Part shown: in pieces, positions 49,358 through 57,445 of the stretch
Layout: every line of letters starts with the position of its first letter
Position numbering within the stretch: position 1 is the stretch's first letter
NCBI GenBank assembly: GCA_033850885.1
Contig: JAWWPG010000035.1
Span: forward strand, 1-64,000
DNA length: 64,000 nt
Source: JAWWPG01 sp033850885
Lineage (GTDB): Bacteria; Actinomycetota; Actinomycetes; Propionibacteriales; Nocardioidaceae
Direction: 5' to 3'
The notes under the pieces: generated by a model
The model's database searches: none
What the model was told of the DNA's origin: nothing
Seen by the model: the letters and a program-made list of their open reading frames with translations, nothing else
Made by a program: the position numbers and the translations under genes

Positions 49358-50512
49358 GTGGAAACACCCGTCGTTGGTGTCGTCGGGGCGGGGCAGCTCG
49401 CTCGGATGATGCAGCAGGCCGCGATCGGGCTCGGGATCCCGCTGCGGCTGCTTGCCGAGACCGCTGACGCTGCCGCCGCGCAGGTCGTGCCCGACACCAC
49501 CGTCGGTGACTACCGGAACCTCGAGCTGCTGCACGACTGGGCGGTGGGCTGCAGCGTTGTGACGTTCGACCACGAGCATGTCCCGACCGGCCACCTCGAG
49601 TCCCTGGTCGAAGCGGGGGTGGTGTGCCGGCCCGGCCCGTCGGCGCTGGTGCATGCCCAGGACAAGATCGTGATGCGGCAGCGCCTGGCTGCGCTCGGGG
49701 TGCCGTGTCCGTCGTACACCGTGGCCACGAGTGCCGAGGACGTGCTTGCCTTCGCCGCAGCCGGCACGGGGCTGCCGGTCGTGGTCAAGGTCGCCAGGGG
49801 CGGATACGACGGCAAAGGGGTGTGGTTCGTCGAGGACGAGCAGCAGGCGGTCGAGATTTTCGCGCCTCTCCCCGAAGGGGCACGGGTTCTCGTGGAGGAA
49901 CGCGTCGCGTTCCGCCGGGAGCTGTCGGCGATCGTCGCCCGTGCGCCCGGCGGCCAGCAAGCGACGTACCCGGTCGTCGAGAGCAGACAGCGGGACGGCG
50001 TCTGCGTCGAGGTGGTCGCGCCGGCGCCCGGGCTCGATCCCGTTCTCGCGGTCGAGGCCGAGGAGGTGGCCATGCGGGTGGCCGCCGAGCTCGATGTGAC
50101 CGGGATCCTCGCCGTCGAGATGTTCGAGACTCCGGACGGTCGGATGCTCGTCAACGAGCTCGCGATGCGCCCCCACAACACCGGGCACTGGTCGATCGAC
50201 GGCTCGGTCACCAGCCAGTTCGAGAACCACCTGCGCGCGGTTCTCGACCTGCCGCTCGGGTCGCCGCGTACCCGGGCTCCCTGGACGGTGATGGTGAACA
50301 TTCTCGGCGGGGCGGCTCCCACGCTGTTCGACGGCTATCCTCACGTCCAGGCGCAGGACCCGGGGCTCAAGGTGCACCTTTACGGCAAGGCGGTACGGCC
50401 GGGACGCAAGGTGGGGCACGTCACGGCGTACGGCGACGACCTGGCCGACGTGCAAGAGCGCGCGCGACACGCGGCAGGGTGGTTCGAAGGGAGCGTCCCC
50501 GAAGGCGCCTGA
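49358..50512 (+). CDS. purK: N5-carboxyaminoimidazole ribonucleotide synthase
   Basis: A 384-residue ATP-grasp enzyme of purine synthesis, converting AIR, bicarbonate and ATP to N5-CAIR. The N-terminal motif is VVGVVGAGQLARMMQQAA, the ATP-grasp loop is KVARGGYDGKGVWFV, and the conserved end is NELAMRPHNTGHWSIDG. It lies 45 bp before purE, which uses its product. The start is GTG 49358, with a TACTCT box 7 nt upstream. Confidence 0.96.
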   Translation: METPVVGVVGAGQLARMMQQAAIGLGIPLRLLAETADAAAAQVVPDTTVGDYRNLELLHDWAVGCSVVTFDHEHVPTGHLESLVEAGVVCRPGPSALVHAQDKIVMRQRLAALGVPCPSYTVATSAEDVLAFAAAGTGLPVVVKVARGGYDGKGVWFVEDEQQAVEIFAPLPEGARVLVEERVAFRRELSAIVARAPGGQQATYPVVESRQRDGVCVEVVAPAPGLDPVLAVEAEEVAMRVAAELDVTGILAVEMFETPDGRMLVNELAMRPHNTGHWSIDGSVTSQFENHLRAVLDLPLGSPRTRAPWTVMVNILGGAAPTLFDGYPHVQAQDPGLKVHLYGKAVRPGRKVGHVTAYGDDLADVQERARHAAGWFEGSVPEGA

Positions 50513-50544
50513 ACCAGCGTCGGCTCCGGGTGCACCCGACTCAC

Positions 50545-50550
50545 TAGGGT
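50545..50550 (+). promoter_or_regulatory. Candidate purE -10 box (TAGGGT)
   Basis: TAGGGT ends 7 nt before ATG 50558, so purE may have its own leaderless transcript in addition to read-through from purK. Confidence 0.35.
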
Positions 50551-50557
50551 GAGGGCT

Positions 50558-51082
50558 ATGAGCACAGCAGGTGTTGCCCGGGTCGGCGTCGTCATGGGAT
50601 CCGACTCGGACTGGCCGACGATGAGCGCTGCGGCGGCCGTACTCGAGGAGTTCGGCGTGCCCTTCGAGGCCGACGTCGTCTCCGCGCACCGGATGCCGAC
50701 GGAGATGATCGAGTACGGCTCCGGCGCGCATCTGCGAGGGCTCCAGGTGATCATCGCCGGCGCGGGTGGCGCCGCCCACCTGCCCGGGATGCTCGCCGCG
50801 GTGACCCCGCTCCCTGTGATCGGGGTCCCGGTCGCGCTGAAGGTGCTCGACGGGCTGGACTCGCTGCTGTCGATCGTCCAGATGCCCGCCGGGGTTCCGG
50901 TGGCCACGGTGGCGATCGGCAGTGCCGCCAACGCGGGGCTGCTCGCCGTACGAATGCTCGCGACGTCGGACGAGCGGCTCATCGAAGCGATGCTCGAGTA
51001 CCAGCGGCGTCTGGCCGAGACCGCTCGTCAGAAGGGGGCAGCCGTTCGGGATGCCGCCGAGTCGGCGCAGCCCCGTCAATGA
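50558..51082 (+). CDS. purE: N5-carboxyaminoimidazole ribonucleotide mutase
   Basis: A 174-residue class I PurE converting N5-CAIR to CAIR. Motifs are VGVVMGSDSDWPTMSAA, VVSAHRMPTEM and AGAGGAAHLPGMLAA, with the conserved His in the SAHR loop. ATG 50558 is preferred over the ATG three codons upstream because the fold begins shortly after it and a TAGGGT box lies 7 nt upstream. Its 3' end overlaps the sulfotransferase gene by ATGA. Confidence 0.95.
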   Translation: MSTAGVARVGVVMGSDSDWPTMSAAAAVLEEFGVPFEADVVSAHRMPTEMIEYGSGAHLRGLQVIIAGAGGAAHLPGMLAAVTPLPVIGVPVALKVLDGLDSLLSIVQMPAGVPVATVAIGSAANAGLLAVRMLATSDERLIEAMLEYQRRLAETARQKGAAVRDAAESAQPRQ

Positions 51083-52341
51083 CGAAACCCGCGGGCCGGC
51101 CGCCCGACACGGTGTTTCTCCACATCGGCCTGCACAAGACAGGGACGACGTACCTGCAGAACGTGATGCGCGCCAACCGCGACGGCATGCGCGCCCAGGG
51201 TGTCGAGTTCACCTGCGGCGCGGGCGAGCCGGTGCAGGCGTTCGCAGTCTGGGACTTGCAGGGCCGCCGTCCGCGAGGCTCTGACGACAAGCGCATCCCC
51301 GGCTCGTGGCCGGCGCTGGTCGAGACGATCAACTCCAGCAGTCGCCCGACCGCGCTCATCTCGGAGGAACGGCTCAGCCTGTCCACGATCAAGCAGGTGC
51401 GCAAGGCCGTCCGATCGTTTCCCTCCTCGGAGGTTCGGGTGGTCGTGACGGTCCGCGACCTCGGCCGCGTCGCGGTGTCGGCCTGGCAGGAGGAGGTGAA
51501 GAACGACCGGACCTGGACCTGGCGGGAGTTCGCCGACGCCATCCGGGACCCTGGGCGGGTGTCGAGGAACCCGGCACGCGGGTTCTGGCTCCGCCAGGAC
51601 ATCGTCAAGATCTGCGAGACCTGGGAGGCCGGAGTGCCGGCCGGCAGCATCCACATCGTCACGGTGCCTCAGCCGCCGGCGCCTCCTGAGGACCTGCTGG
51701 TCCGTTTCGCGAGCGTGGTGGGGTTCGACCCGTCGGTGTTCTCGGAGTCACCGGCGTGGACGAACGAGACCGTGGGGGTGGCTGCCACCGAGGTGATCCG
51801 CCGCCTCAACGAGCGGCTGGACGGGCAGCTGAGCCAGCGTCAGCACGACCAGGTCATCAAGCTCACCGTGGCGCCGATGCTCGCCCGACGCACGGAGCCG
51901 GTGCGCTTCACGCTACCCAAGGACGAGCTCGGGTGGGTGAGCCAGCGCGCGGAGGAGATCGTCGGGCTGCTCGCCAGCCGCGGCTACCCGGTGGTGGGTG
52001 ACCTGGCGGAGCTGCTGCCTCAACCGCGCGAGGGCAGGCGGCCCGACGACGCGACCGACTCCGAGCTCCTCGAGGCGAGCCTCGATGCGCTGGCGATGCT
52101 CTCAGAGAGGTTCGCGACCGCCTGGTGGCAGCGACGACGGCCAGACGACCCCGGCGAGCAGAGGGGCGACCTCGCGAGCCTGGCCCGCGGCGCCGTCTTC
52201 CGCGGCCAGCGGGCAGCCGCAGACCTCGCCGACAGGAACTCGGCGGCGGCGAAAGCGATGAGCGCCGTGCTCAGGGCGCGGGACCGGGCGCGCAGCCGGG
52301 CCAGGGGCAAGGGTCGCGGTCCGCGAGGGTACGACGCCTGA
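51079..52341 (+). CDS. PAPS-dependent sulfotransferase family protein
   Basis: A 420-residue protein. The PAPS 5'-phosphate loop is intact in VFLHIGLHKTGTTYLQ (residues about 12-27). The 3'-phosphate region VRVVVTVRDLGRVAVSAWQEEV has the expected Arg and Ser. The C-terminal 120 residues are Arg/Ala rich and less conserved. It probably sulfates a surface polysaccharide or lipid. It is coupled to purE by a 4-bp ATGA overlap, although purine synthesis and sulfation share no obvious step. The downstream region ends in a strong inverted repeat. Confidence 0.85.
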   Translation: MTKPAGRPPDTVFLHIGLHKTGTTYLQNVMRANRDGMRAQGVEFTCGAGEPVQAFAVWDLQGRRPRGSDDKRIPGSWPALVETINSSSRPTALISEERLSLSTIKQVRKAVRSFPSSEVRVVVTVRDLGRVAVSAWQEEVKNDRTWTWREFADAIRDPGRVSRNPARGFWLRQDIVKICETWEAGVPAGSIHIVTVPQPPAPPEDLLVRFASVVGFDPSVFSESPAWTNETVGVAATEVIRRLNERLDGQLSQRQHDQVIKLTVAPMLARRTEPVRFTLPKDELGWVSQRAEEIVGLLASRGYPVVGDLAELLPQPREGRRPDDATDSELLEASLDALAMLSERFATAWWQRRRPDDPGEQRGDLASLARGAVFRGQRAAADLADRNSAAAKAMSAVLRARDRARSRARGKGRGPRGYDA

Positions 52342-52373
52342 GCGGCCAGGGCATCTACCCCCCGCGAACCCCC

Positions 52374-52459
52374 CCGAACCCCCCGCGAATTGCGGGAAAG
52401 TGCACCTTGGAACGGGCGGCCTGAGGTTAAGTTTCCCGCAATTCGCGGGGGGGTTTCGG
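52374..52459. terminator. Long nested inverted repeat between convergent genes
   Basis: Arms at 52374-52399 and 52432-52459 are complementary over about 20 contiguous base pairs, plus flanking matches, with a 32-nt loop. Each arm also holds a smaller hairpin (CCCGC-GAATT-GCGGG and its complement), so cruciform or alternative folds are possible. It lies between the convergent sulfotransferase and LCP genes and probably ends transcription both ways. Confidence 0.75.
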
Positions 52460-52467
52460 GCGGGGGG

Positions 52468-54003
52468 CTACTGGGCCCGGCAGTGGATGGCGGAGGTGTC
52501 GTCGCTCGAGATGTCGTGGAAGATCGCGTTCGCCTTGGGCTTGTTCCACTCGACGACGGAACCGACGCTGGTCGAGGTGCCGAGGCTGGAGAACGGGACG
52601 ACGCAGCGCCGGGTTCCGGACCCCCCGCTGTGCGCCATCGCCCAGGCGAACCTGGCGAAGGCGAACGGCCCGACGTTGTCGCCGACCTGGACGGAGCTGG
52701 CGCCCGCCATGTTCACGCCCCAGTAGCGCCAGGGGAAGACGATCGTCTGCCATGAGGCGGCCTTCGAGCCGGTGGCCGCGATCACCTCGCGCTGGTGGGC
52801 CGCGCGGGTGATGTCACCCAGCGGGAAGGCCCGGGAGCGCGAGTAGTCGAGCGCCACATGCCCGTTGACGTCCTGGCACCCCGCCTTCATCACGAGGTGC
52901 CCCGCCTTGGGGTCGTTGATCGAGGTCTTCGGGCAGACCGTGATGCCACCGACGGCATCGACGACGTCGACCACTCCGGTGAACCCGATCTCAACGTAGT
53001 CGTCGACCCTGACGCCGGTGGCCTGCTCGACCGTCTGTACCAGCAGCTTGGGGCCGCCGAACGCATAGGCGGAGTTGATCTTGTTCATCCCGTGGCCCGG
53101 CACGTTGACGTACGAGTCGCGCGGGATCGACAGCATGATGTTGGGTCCGCTGCTGTCGCTCACGTGCAACAGGATGATCGTGTCGGTGCGTTGCCCCGCC
53201 GCCGATCCCGTCCCGAGGTCGGCTTTCTGCGCCGGCGTGAGGCCCTGCCGGCTGTCCGAGCCGACCAGCAGGTACGTCGTCCCTGGGCCGCCGGCCGGGC
53301 GGGCACCACTCGGCTCCGCATCGACCTTGCTCACCTTCGTCCATGCGTAGATCGGTACGACGACCAGGAACAGCAGCCAGGCTGCGACGAGCGCCAGCAC
53401 GATACGACCCCAGCGAACGCGGCGCCTGCGACGAGGCGGCGACCCCGAGGGCCTCTTCGGCGTTGCCTGCGGGGGAGCCGCGTAGCCGCCGCCGGCCGGC
53501 CCCCCGGTCCCGGGTGGAGGCTGGCCCGCAGATCCACCTCGCGTCGTCGTGGGCTGCGCATAGTGGGGGGCCCCGGCTGCGGAAGTGGGTGGGCCCGCGG
53601 TTCCCGGTCCCCGGGCGGTCTGCCCCGCCGCGGCCGGGCCAGTCGGCGGCTGGCCGAAGGGAGCCCGTGCGCTCGCGGGTGTCCGGGTGGGGCTGGGGGG
53701 CGGCGTGCCCGGCTTCCGGGGGTAGACACCGCCGAACGACGCGGGAGTCCCGGGGGCGTCCGTTCGGCCGTCGCTCCGTCGGCCCGACTCGGGGAGCATC
53801 CGGGTCCGGTCGCCCGCCGGCTCGACGCCGCCGGCCCCTCCCGGTCGGGACGAGGTCGGCAGCTTGGTGGTGTGGTCGGGGCCGGCCTGGGCGGCCACCG
53901 GAGCGTCCAACGGACCAACCTGACCGCCTTCGCTGCCGTCGTCGGGGCGACCGGTGTAGAGCCAGTCGTAGCTCGGGTCGTCGGGCTCGCGCTCGTCAGC
54001 CAT
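52468..54003 (-). CDS. LytR-CpsA-Psr (LCP) family glycopolymer ligase with long Pro-rich cytoplasmic tail
   Basis: A 511-residue protein. Residues 1-190 are Pro/Gly/Ala rich and disordered-looking. A basic patch (PPRRRRRVRWGR) leads into one transmembrane helix (IVLALVAAWLLFLVVVPIY), and then the extracellular LCP domain begins with YLLVGSDSRQGL. It includes RTDTIILLHV, MLSIPRDSYVNVPGHG and the Arg-rich DYSRSRAFPLGD. LCP enzymes attach glycopolymers to peptidoglycan. ATG 54003 has TAGCGT ending 7 nt upstream. It is divergent from a second LCP gene. Confidence 0.92.
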   Translation of the reverse strand: MADEREPDDPSYDWLYTGRPDDGSEGGQVGPLDAPVAAQAGPDHTTKLPTSSRPGGAGGVEPAGDRTRMLPESGRRSDGRTDAPGTPASFGGVYPRKPGTPPPSPTRTPASARAPFGQPPTGPAAAGQTARGPGTAGPPTSAAGAPHYAQPTTTRGGSAGQPPPGTGGPAGGGYAAPPQATPKRPSGSPPRRRRRVRWGRIVLALVAAWLLFLVVVPIYAWTKVSKVDAEPSGARPAGGPGTTYLLVGSDSRQGLTPAQKADLGTGSAAGQRTDTIILLHVSDSSGPNIMLSIPRDSYVNVPGHGMNKINSAYAFGGPKLLVQTVEQATGVRVDDYVEIGFTGVVDVVDAVGGITVCPKTSINDPKAGHLVMKAGCQDVNGHVALDYSRSRAFPLGDITRAAHQREVIAATGSKAASWQTIVFPWRYWGVNMAGASSVQVGDNVGPFAFARFAWAMAHSGGSGTRRCVVPFSSLGTSTSVGSVVEWNKPKANAIFHDISSDDTSAIHCRAQ

Positions 54004-54010
54004 GGCTGCC

Positions 54011-54016
54011 ACGCTA
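54011..54016 (-). promoter_or_regulatory. Candidate -10 box (TAGCGT) for the minus-strand LCP gene
   Basis: On the minus strand TAGCGT ends 7 nt before ATG 54003. Confidence 0.4.
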
Positions 54017-54142
54017 CCCGGGCACTCCCAACGGACCAGGGATCCCAGGCCGCTCTCCGGGCGCCGAAGGACGAAGAGCAGCACCGTCGCTTCGCCGGTC
54101 GTCCGACGGAAAACCGGGAGGCTCGGCGGGTCGTGACCAGAG

Positions 54143-54165
54143 TTACCAGTGAGGCTGGTGATACT
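54143..54165 (+). promoter_or_regulatory. Promoter/operator candidate for the plus-strand LCP gene
   Basis: GATACT (54160-54165) ends 7 nt before ATG 54173. Just upstream, TTACCAG and CTGGTGA (54143-54161) form an imperfect inverted repeat over the area where a -35 contact would lie, so a bound regulator could replace or block it. Confidence 0.35.
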
Positions 54166-54172
54166 AAAGTCC

Positions 54173-55606
54173 ATGCCCGAAGCCTCGCCGCCAGGTCCTG
54201 CCGCCACCGCAGCCGGCAAGGCGGCCGCCAGGATCCGCTTCCGTCGGGCGCTCACTCTGTTGCTGATGACCGTCGTCGTGCCGGGCTCGGCACAGCTCGC
54301 CGCCGGCAACCGGCGGGTGGGCCGTTATGCGTTGCGGGCCTTCGCGGCGGCCGTCGTGTTCACGATGTCCCTCGTGCTGACGGCCCTGATCTCACCGGAC
54401 GAGGTCGTCCAGCTCTTCACGAACGTGTGGTTCCTCGCTCTGTTGCGCTTCGGCCTCATCGCGTACGCCGTCGGCTGGGCCTACCTCCTCATCGACGCTT
54501 GGCGCATCTCAGGCCCCCTCGGGCTTCGACAGAACCAACGCCTTGCCATGACGGCCCTCAACGGGCTGCTCTGCCTGTCGCTGACCGGGGTTCTGCTCTA
54601 CGCCAGCCAGCTCGTCGCGGTCCAGCGGGACTTCATCCAGTCGGTCTTCACCCAGACCCAGGTGTCCTCGGCCCAGGACGGCCGGTACAACCTCCTGCTC
54701 ATGGGTGGCGACGCGGGCGTCGGTCGCGTCGGGCTGCGACCCGACAGCATGACGTTGGCAAGCGTCGACGCGGAGACCGGGCGCACGGTCTTGTTCAGCC
54801 TGCCGCGGAACCTCGCGGACGTGCCATTCCCGCCCGGCTCGGTGATGGCCAAGCACTTCCCCAAGGGGTTCAACTGCTCGCAGGAGTGCTACCTCAACGC
54901 GGTCAACACCTGGGCGAACGACCACGCCTCGCTGTTCCCCGGGGTCGCCGACCCCGGGGTCTTCGCGACGACCCAGGCGATCGAGCAGGTCACCGGCCTG
55001 CACATCAACTACTACGTGCTCGTCGATCTACGGGGCTTCCAGAGCCTCGTCGACGCCTTGGGCGGGATCGTCGTCAACGTGCACCAGGAGGTCCCGATCG
55101 GCGGCGTCGGCGGGCCGATCACCGGGCACATCATGCCCGGCAAGCAGCGGCTCAACGGATACCAGGCCATGTGGTACTCACGCAGCAGGGCCTGGTCGAG
55201 CGACTACTCCCGGATGGCCCGCCAGAAGTGCGTGCTCAACGCGATGCTCCACCAGCTCAACCCCGAGACGGTGCTCACGAAGTTCGGGGCGATCGCTTCC
55301 GCCAGCAAGGACATCCTGTCCACCTCGATCCCCGCCAGCGAGATCCACACGTTCGTCGGTCTTGCCCTCAAGGCCCGGCAGCTGCCGGTAACGACGGTCT
55401 CCTTCGTGCCGCCGAAGATCGACGACGGGAACCCAAACTTCAAGCTGATTCGTCAGATGGTCAAGACGGCGATCGCCAGGTCCATCCGCGCGGGAACGAG
55501 CAAGAAGGGCCATGCGACGAAGCCTCCCGCCTCGTTGGGCAACAAAGACAGCTATCAGGAGAGCTACGCCGCCAACGACACCGCGAACCTGTCCGGGAGC
55601 TGCTGA
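54173..55606 (+). CDS. LCP family protein with multi-helix membrane domain
   Basis: A 477-residue protein. About four hydrophobic helices occupy residues 25-150 (LTLLLMTVVVPGSAQL, AAAVVFTMSLVLTALI and others). The LCP domain runs from about residue 170: YNLLLMGGDAGVGRVGLRPDSM, LFSLPRNLADVP, and the Arg/Tyr block MWYSRSRAWSSDYSRMARQ. It probably ligates the galactofuran-type polymer made by the genes that follow. It differs from the divergent LCP gene by its multi-spanning N-terminus, so the two may serve different polymers or stages. Confidence 0.92.
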   Translation: MPEASPPGPAATAAGKAAARIRFRRALTLLLMTVVVPGSAQLAAGNRRVGRYALRAFAAAVVFTMSLVLTALISPDEVVQLFTNVWFLALLRFGLIAYAVGWAYLLIDAWRISGPLGLRQNQRLAMTALNGLLCLSLTGVLLYASQLVAVQRDFIQSVFTQTQVSSAQDGRYNLLLMGGDAGVGRVGLRPDSMTLASVDAETGRTVLFSLPRNLADVPFPPGSVMAKHFPKGFNCSQECYLNAVNTWANDHASLFPGVADPGVFATTQAIEQVTGLHINYYVLVDLRGFQSLVDALGGIVVNVHQEVPIGGVGGPITGHIMPGKQRLNGYQAMWYSRSRAWSSDYSRMARQKCVLNAMLHQLNPETVLTKFGAIASASKDILSTSIPASEIHTFVGLALKARQLPVTTVSFVPPKIDDGNPNFKLIRQMVKTAIARSIRAGTSKKGHATKPPASLGNKDSYQESYAANDTANLSGSC

Positions 55607-55620
55607 AGATAGGCTGCCAG

Positions 55621-56562
55621 GTGTCGCAGCCCCGGGTCGTCGCCGTCATCGTGACCTGGAACCGGCGTGACCTGCTCGCCGAGTCGTTGTCCGCCGTAGC
55701 CGGCCAGACCCGTCCACCCGACCGCGTCGTCGTCGTCGACAACGCCTCGACGGACGACACCGCGGAGCTGCTCGCGGACCGGTTCCCGATGCTCGAGGTC
55801 GTCCGGTCGGCACAGAACCTCGGGGGAGCGGGCGGCTTCGCGCTCGGTATCCGGCGGGCCCTCGACGTCGAGCCGGTAGATGGAGATGCTGTGTGGTTGC
55901 TGGACGACGACACGGTCCCGCGGGCGACCGCGCTGGAAGGGCTCGTGTCCGCGCGCTCGGCCTACCCGGGCGCGACCCCGGCTGTCGTGGCCAGCAAGGT
56001 CGTGTGGACCGACGGCCGTGACCACCCGATGAACACCCCGCGGTCGAGGCCGGGCGTCAGCCGGGCGGAGAGGCGACGCGCGGAGGCGACCGGGTGCCTG
56101 CCCATCCGGTCGGCCTCCTTCGTCTCCGTGCTCGTGGATGCCGACGCCGTACGGGAGCGGGGGCTTCCGCTCGCCGACTACTTCCTGTGGAACGACGACT
56201 TCGAGTTCACGACGCGGATGATCCGGGGCCGGGTCGGACTGTGGTGCCCCGGCTCTGTGGCCGTTCACAAGACAGCGACGTTCGGCGCGGCCGACGCGGA
56301 GCCGGGCGCCAGGTTCTACTACGAGGTTCGCAACAAGGTCTGGGTGTTCACCCGCTCTCGCGGTCTCAGTCCGCTGGAGAAGGTCGGGTACGGCGGTGCC
56401 ACCGTCCTTCGATGGGTGCGCACGCTGGCCGCGTCGCGCCAGCGCGGGCCGTTGCTGGGCGGCCTCCGGCGCGGACTGGCCGACGGGCTGCGATCCGGCC
56501 CACGCCCGACCGACGAGGTTCTCGACGTCGCCACCTCGCCACCGGGTGTCGAGCATGGGTGA
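55621..56562 (+). CDS. GT2 glycosyltransferase, GlfT1-like
   Basis: A 313-residue family 2 transferase. The N-terminal nucleotide-sugar fold is VVAVIVTWNRRDLLAESLSA with VVVDNAST, the feature NLGGAGGFALG is shared with the mycobacterial galactofuranosyl transferase GlfT1, and the DDD metal motif is WLLDDDTVP. A later WNDDFEF fits the catalytic acid region. I infer that it starts a galactofuran chain, because Glf and the ABC exporter are encoded downstream. GTG 55621 has TAGGCT ending 5 nt upstream and lies 14 bp after the LCP stop. Confidence 0.88.
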   Translation: MSQPRVVAVIVTWNRRDLLAESLSAVAGQTRPPDRVVVVDNASTDDTAELLADRFPMLEVVRSAQNLGGAGGFALGIRRALDVEPVDGDAVWLLDDDTVPRATALEGLVSARSAYPGATPAVVASKVVWTDGRDHPMNTPRSRPGVSRAERRRAEATGCLPIRSASFVSVLVDADAVRERGLPLADYFLWNDDFEFTTRMIRGRVGLWCPGSVAVHKTATFGAADAEPGARFYYEVRNKVWVFTRSRGLSPLEKVGYGGATVLRWVRTLAASRQRGPLLGGLRRGLADGLRSGPRPTDEVLDVATSPPGVEHG

Positions 56563-57403
56563 ACCGTTCAGCCTGCTGATGAGCGTGTACGGCGGCGACG
56601 ACCCCGCCTTCCTCGAGACGGCCTACCGCTCCGTCGTGCACGACCAGACCCGCCCGCCCGACGACGTCGTACTGGTACAGGACGGTCCCGTGTCGGCCGA
56701 GCTGGCTGCCACCATCGAGTCACTCATCGACGGCTCGCCGATGAAGGCGCTGCTGCTGCCGCTCGATGTCAACGTCGGACTCGGACCCGCGCTCGACGCC
56801 GGGCTGGCCGCCTGCGCCCATGACATCGTGGCGAGGATGGACGCCGACGACATCGCCCTGCCGCATCGCTTCGAGGTACAGGTACCGGTTATCGAACAGG
56901 GTGCGGACCTCGTCGGGTCCTCGCTGCTCGAGTTCGGAAGCGGTCCCGACGACATCGTCGGTCGGCGGGTGCCGCCGGTGGACTCCGACGAGATCGTGCG
57001 CTACTCCCGGTTCCACCAGCCGTTCAACCACCCGACGATCGTGTACCGGAAGTCGACAGTGCAGGCTGCCGGCGGCTACAGCAGCCTGCCCCTCATGGAG
57101 GACTACCTGCTGTTCGCGAAGATGATCCAGCAGGGTGCTCGCGTCGCGAACATCGCCGAGCCTCTCGTCCTCTACCGGGTGGGGGCGGGCGCCTATGCGC
57201 GGCGCGGCGGTGTGACTTTGCTCAAGTCGGAGTGGAGGCTCCAGCGGCGGCTGCATGCTCTGGGCTTCACCTCGAAGACTCAGTTTGTACGCAATGTTGC
57301 GCTTCGCTGCGCGTATCGCCTGGTGCCGGAGTCGCTGCGAAAGCTTGCGTACCGGCGCTGGGTCGCTCGGCGGGGCGAGCGACCCGGCAGGACGCGGCCC
57401 TAG
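56555..57403 (+). CDS. GT2 glycosyltransferase
   Basis: A 282-residue family 2 transferase. The fold start is FSLLMSVYGGDDPAFLETAYRSV, the metal motif is DADD in ARMDADDIALPHRF, and a PLMEDYLLFAKM block provides the acid residues (ED). This resembles rhamnosyl or galactosyl transferases of polysaccharide loci. The donor sugar cannot be assigned. It overlaps the GlfT1-like gene by 8 bp. Confidence 0.88.
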   Translation: MGEPFSLLMSVYGGDDPAFLETAYRSVVHDQTRPPDDVVLVQDGPVSAELAATIESLIDGSPMKALLLPLDVNVGLGPALDAGLAACAHDIVARMDADDIALPHRFEVQVPVIEQGADLVGSSLLEFGSGPDDIVGRRVPPVDSDEIVRYSRFHQPFNHPTIVYRKSTVQAAGGYSSLPLMEDYLLFAKMIQQGARVANIAEPLVLYRVGAGAYARRGGVTLLKSEWRLQRRLHALGFTSKTQFVRNVALRCAYRLVPESLRKLAYRRWVARRGERPGRTRP

Positions 57404-57410
57404 CGTCGAT

Positions 57411-57416
57411 TAGACT
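57411..57416 (+). promoter_or_regulatory. Candidate -10 box (TAGACT) ahead of glf
   Basis: TAGACT lies 29 bp before the glf start. That start has a GGGAGA ribosome site, so this promoter would give a short conventional leader. It could start an internal glf-exporter transcript. Confidence 0.35.
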
Positions 57417-57445
57417 CGTTAGGGACATTTGACCGGGAGACCTTG

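Noticed and set aside
52795..56562. A 1255-codon open frame on the plus strand
   Set aside because: Only its last 313 codons (from 55621) encode a real glycosyltransferase. The upstream part is an Arg/Gly-rich shadow running antisense to one LCP gene and out of frame through the other.
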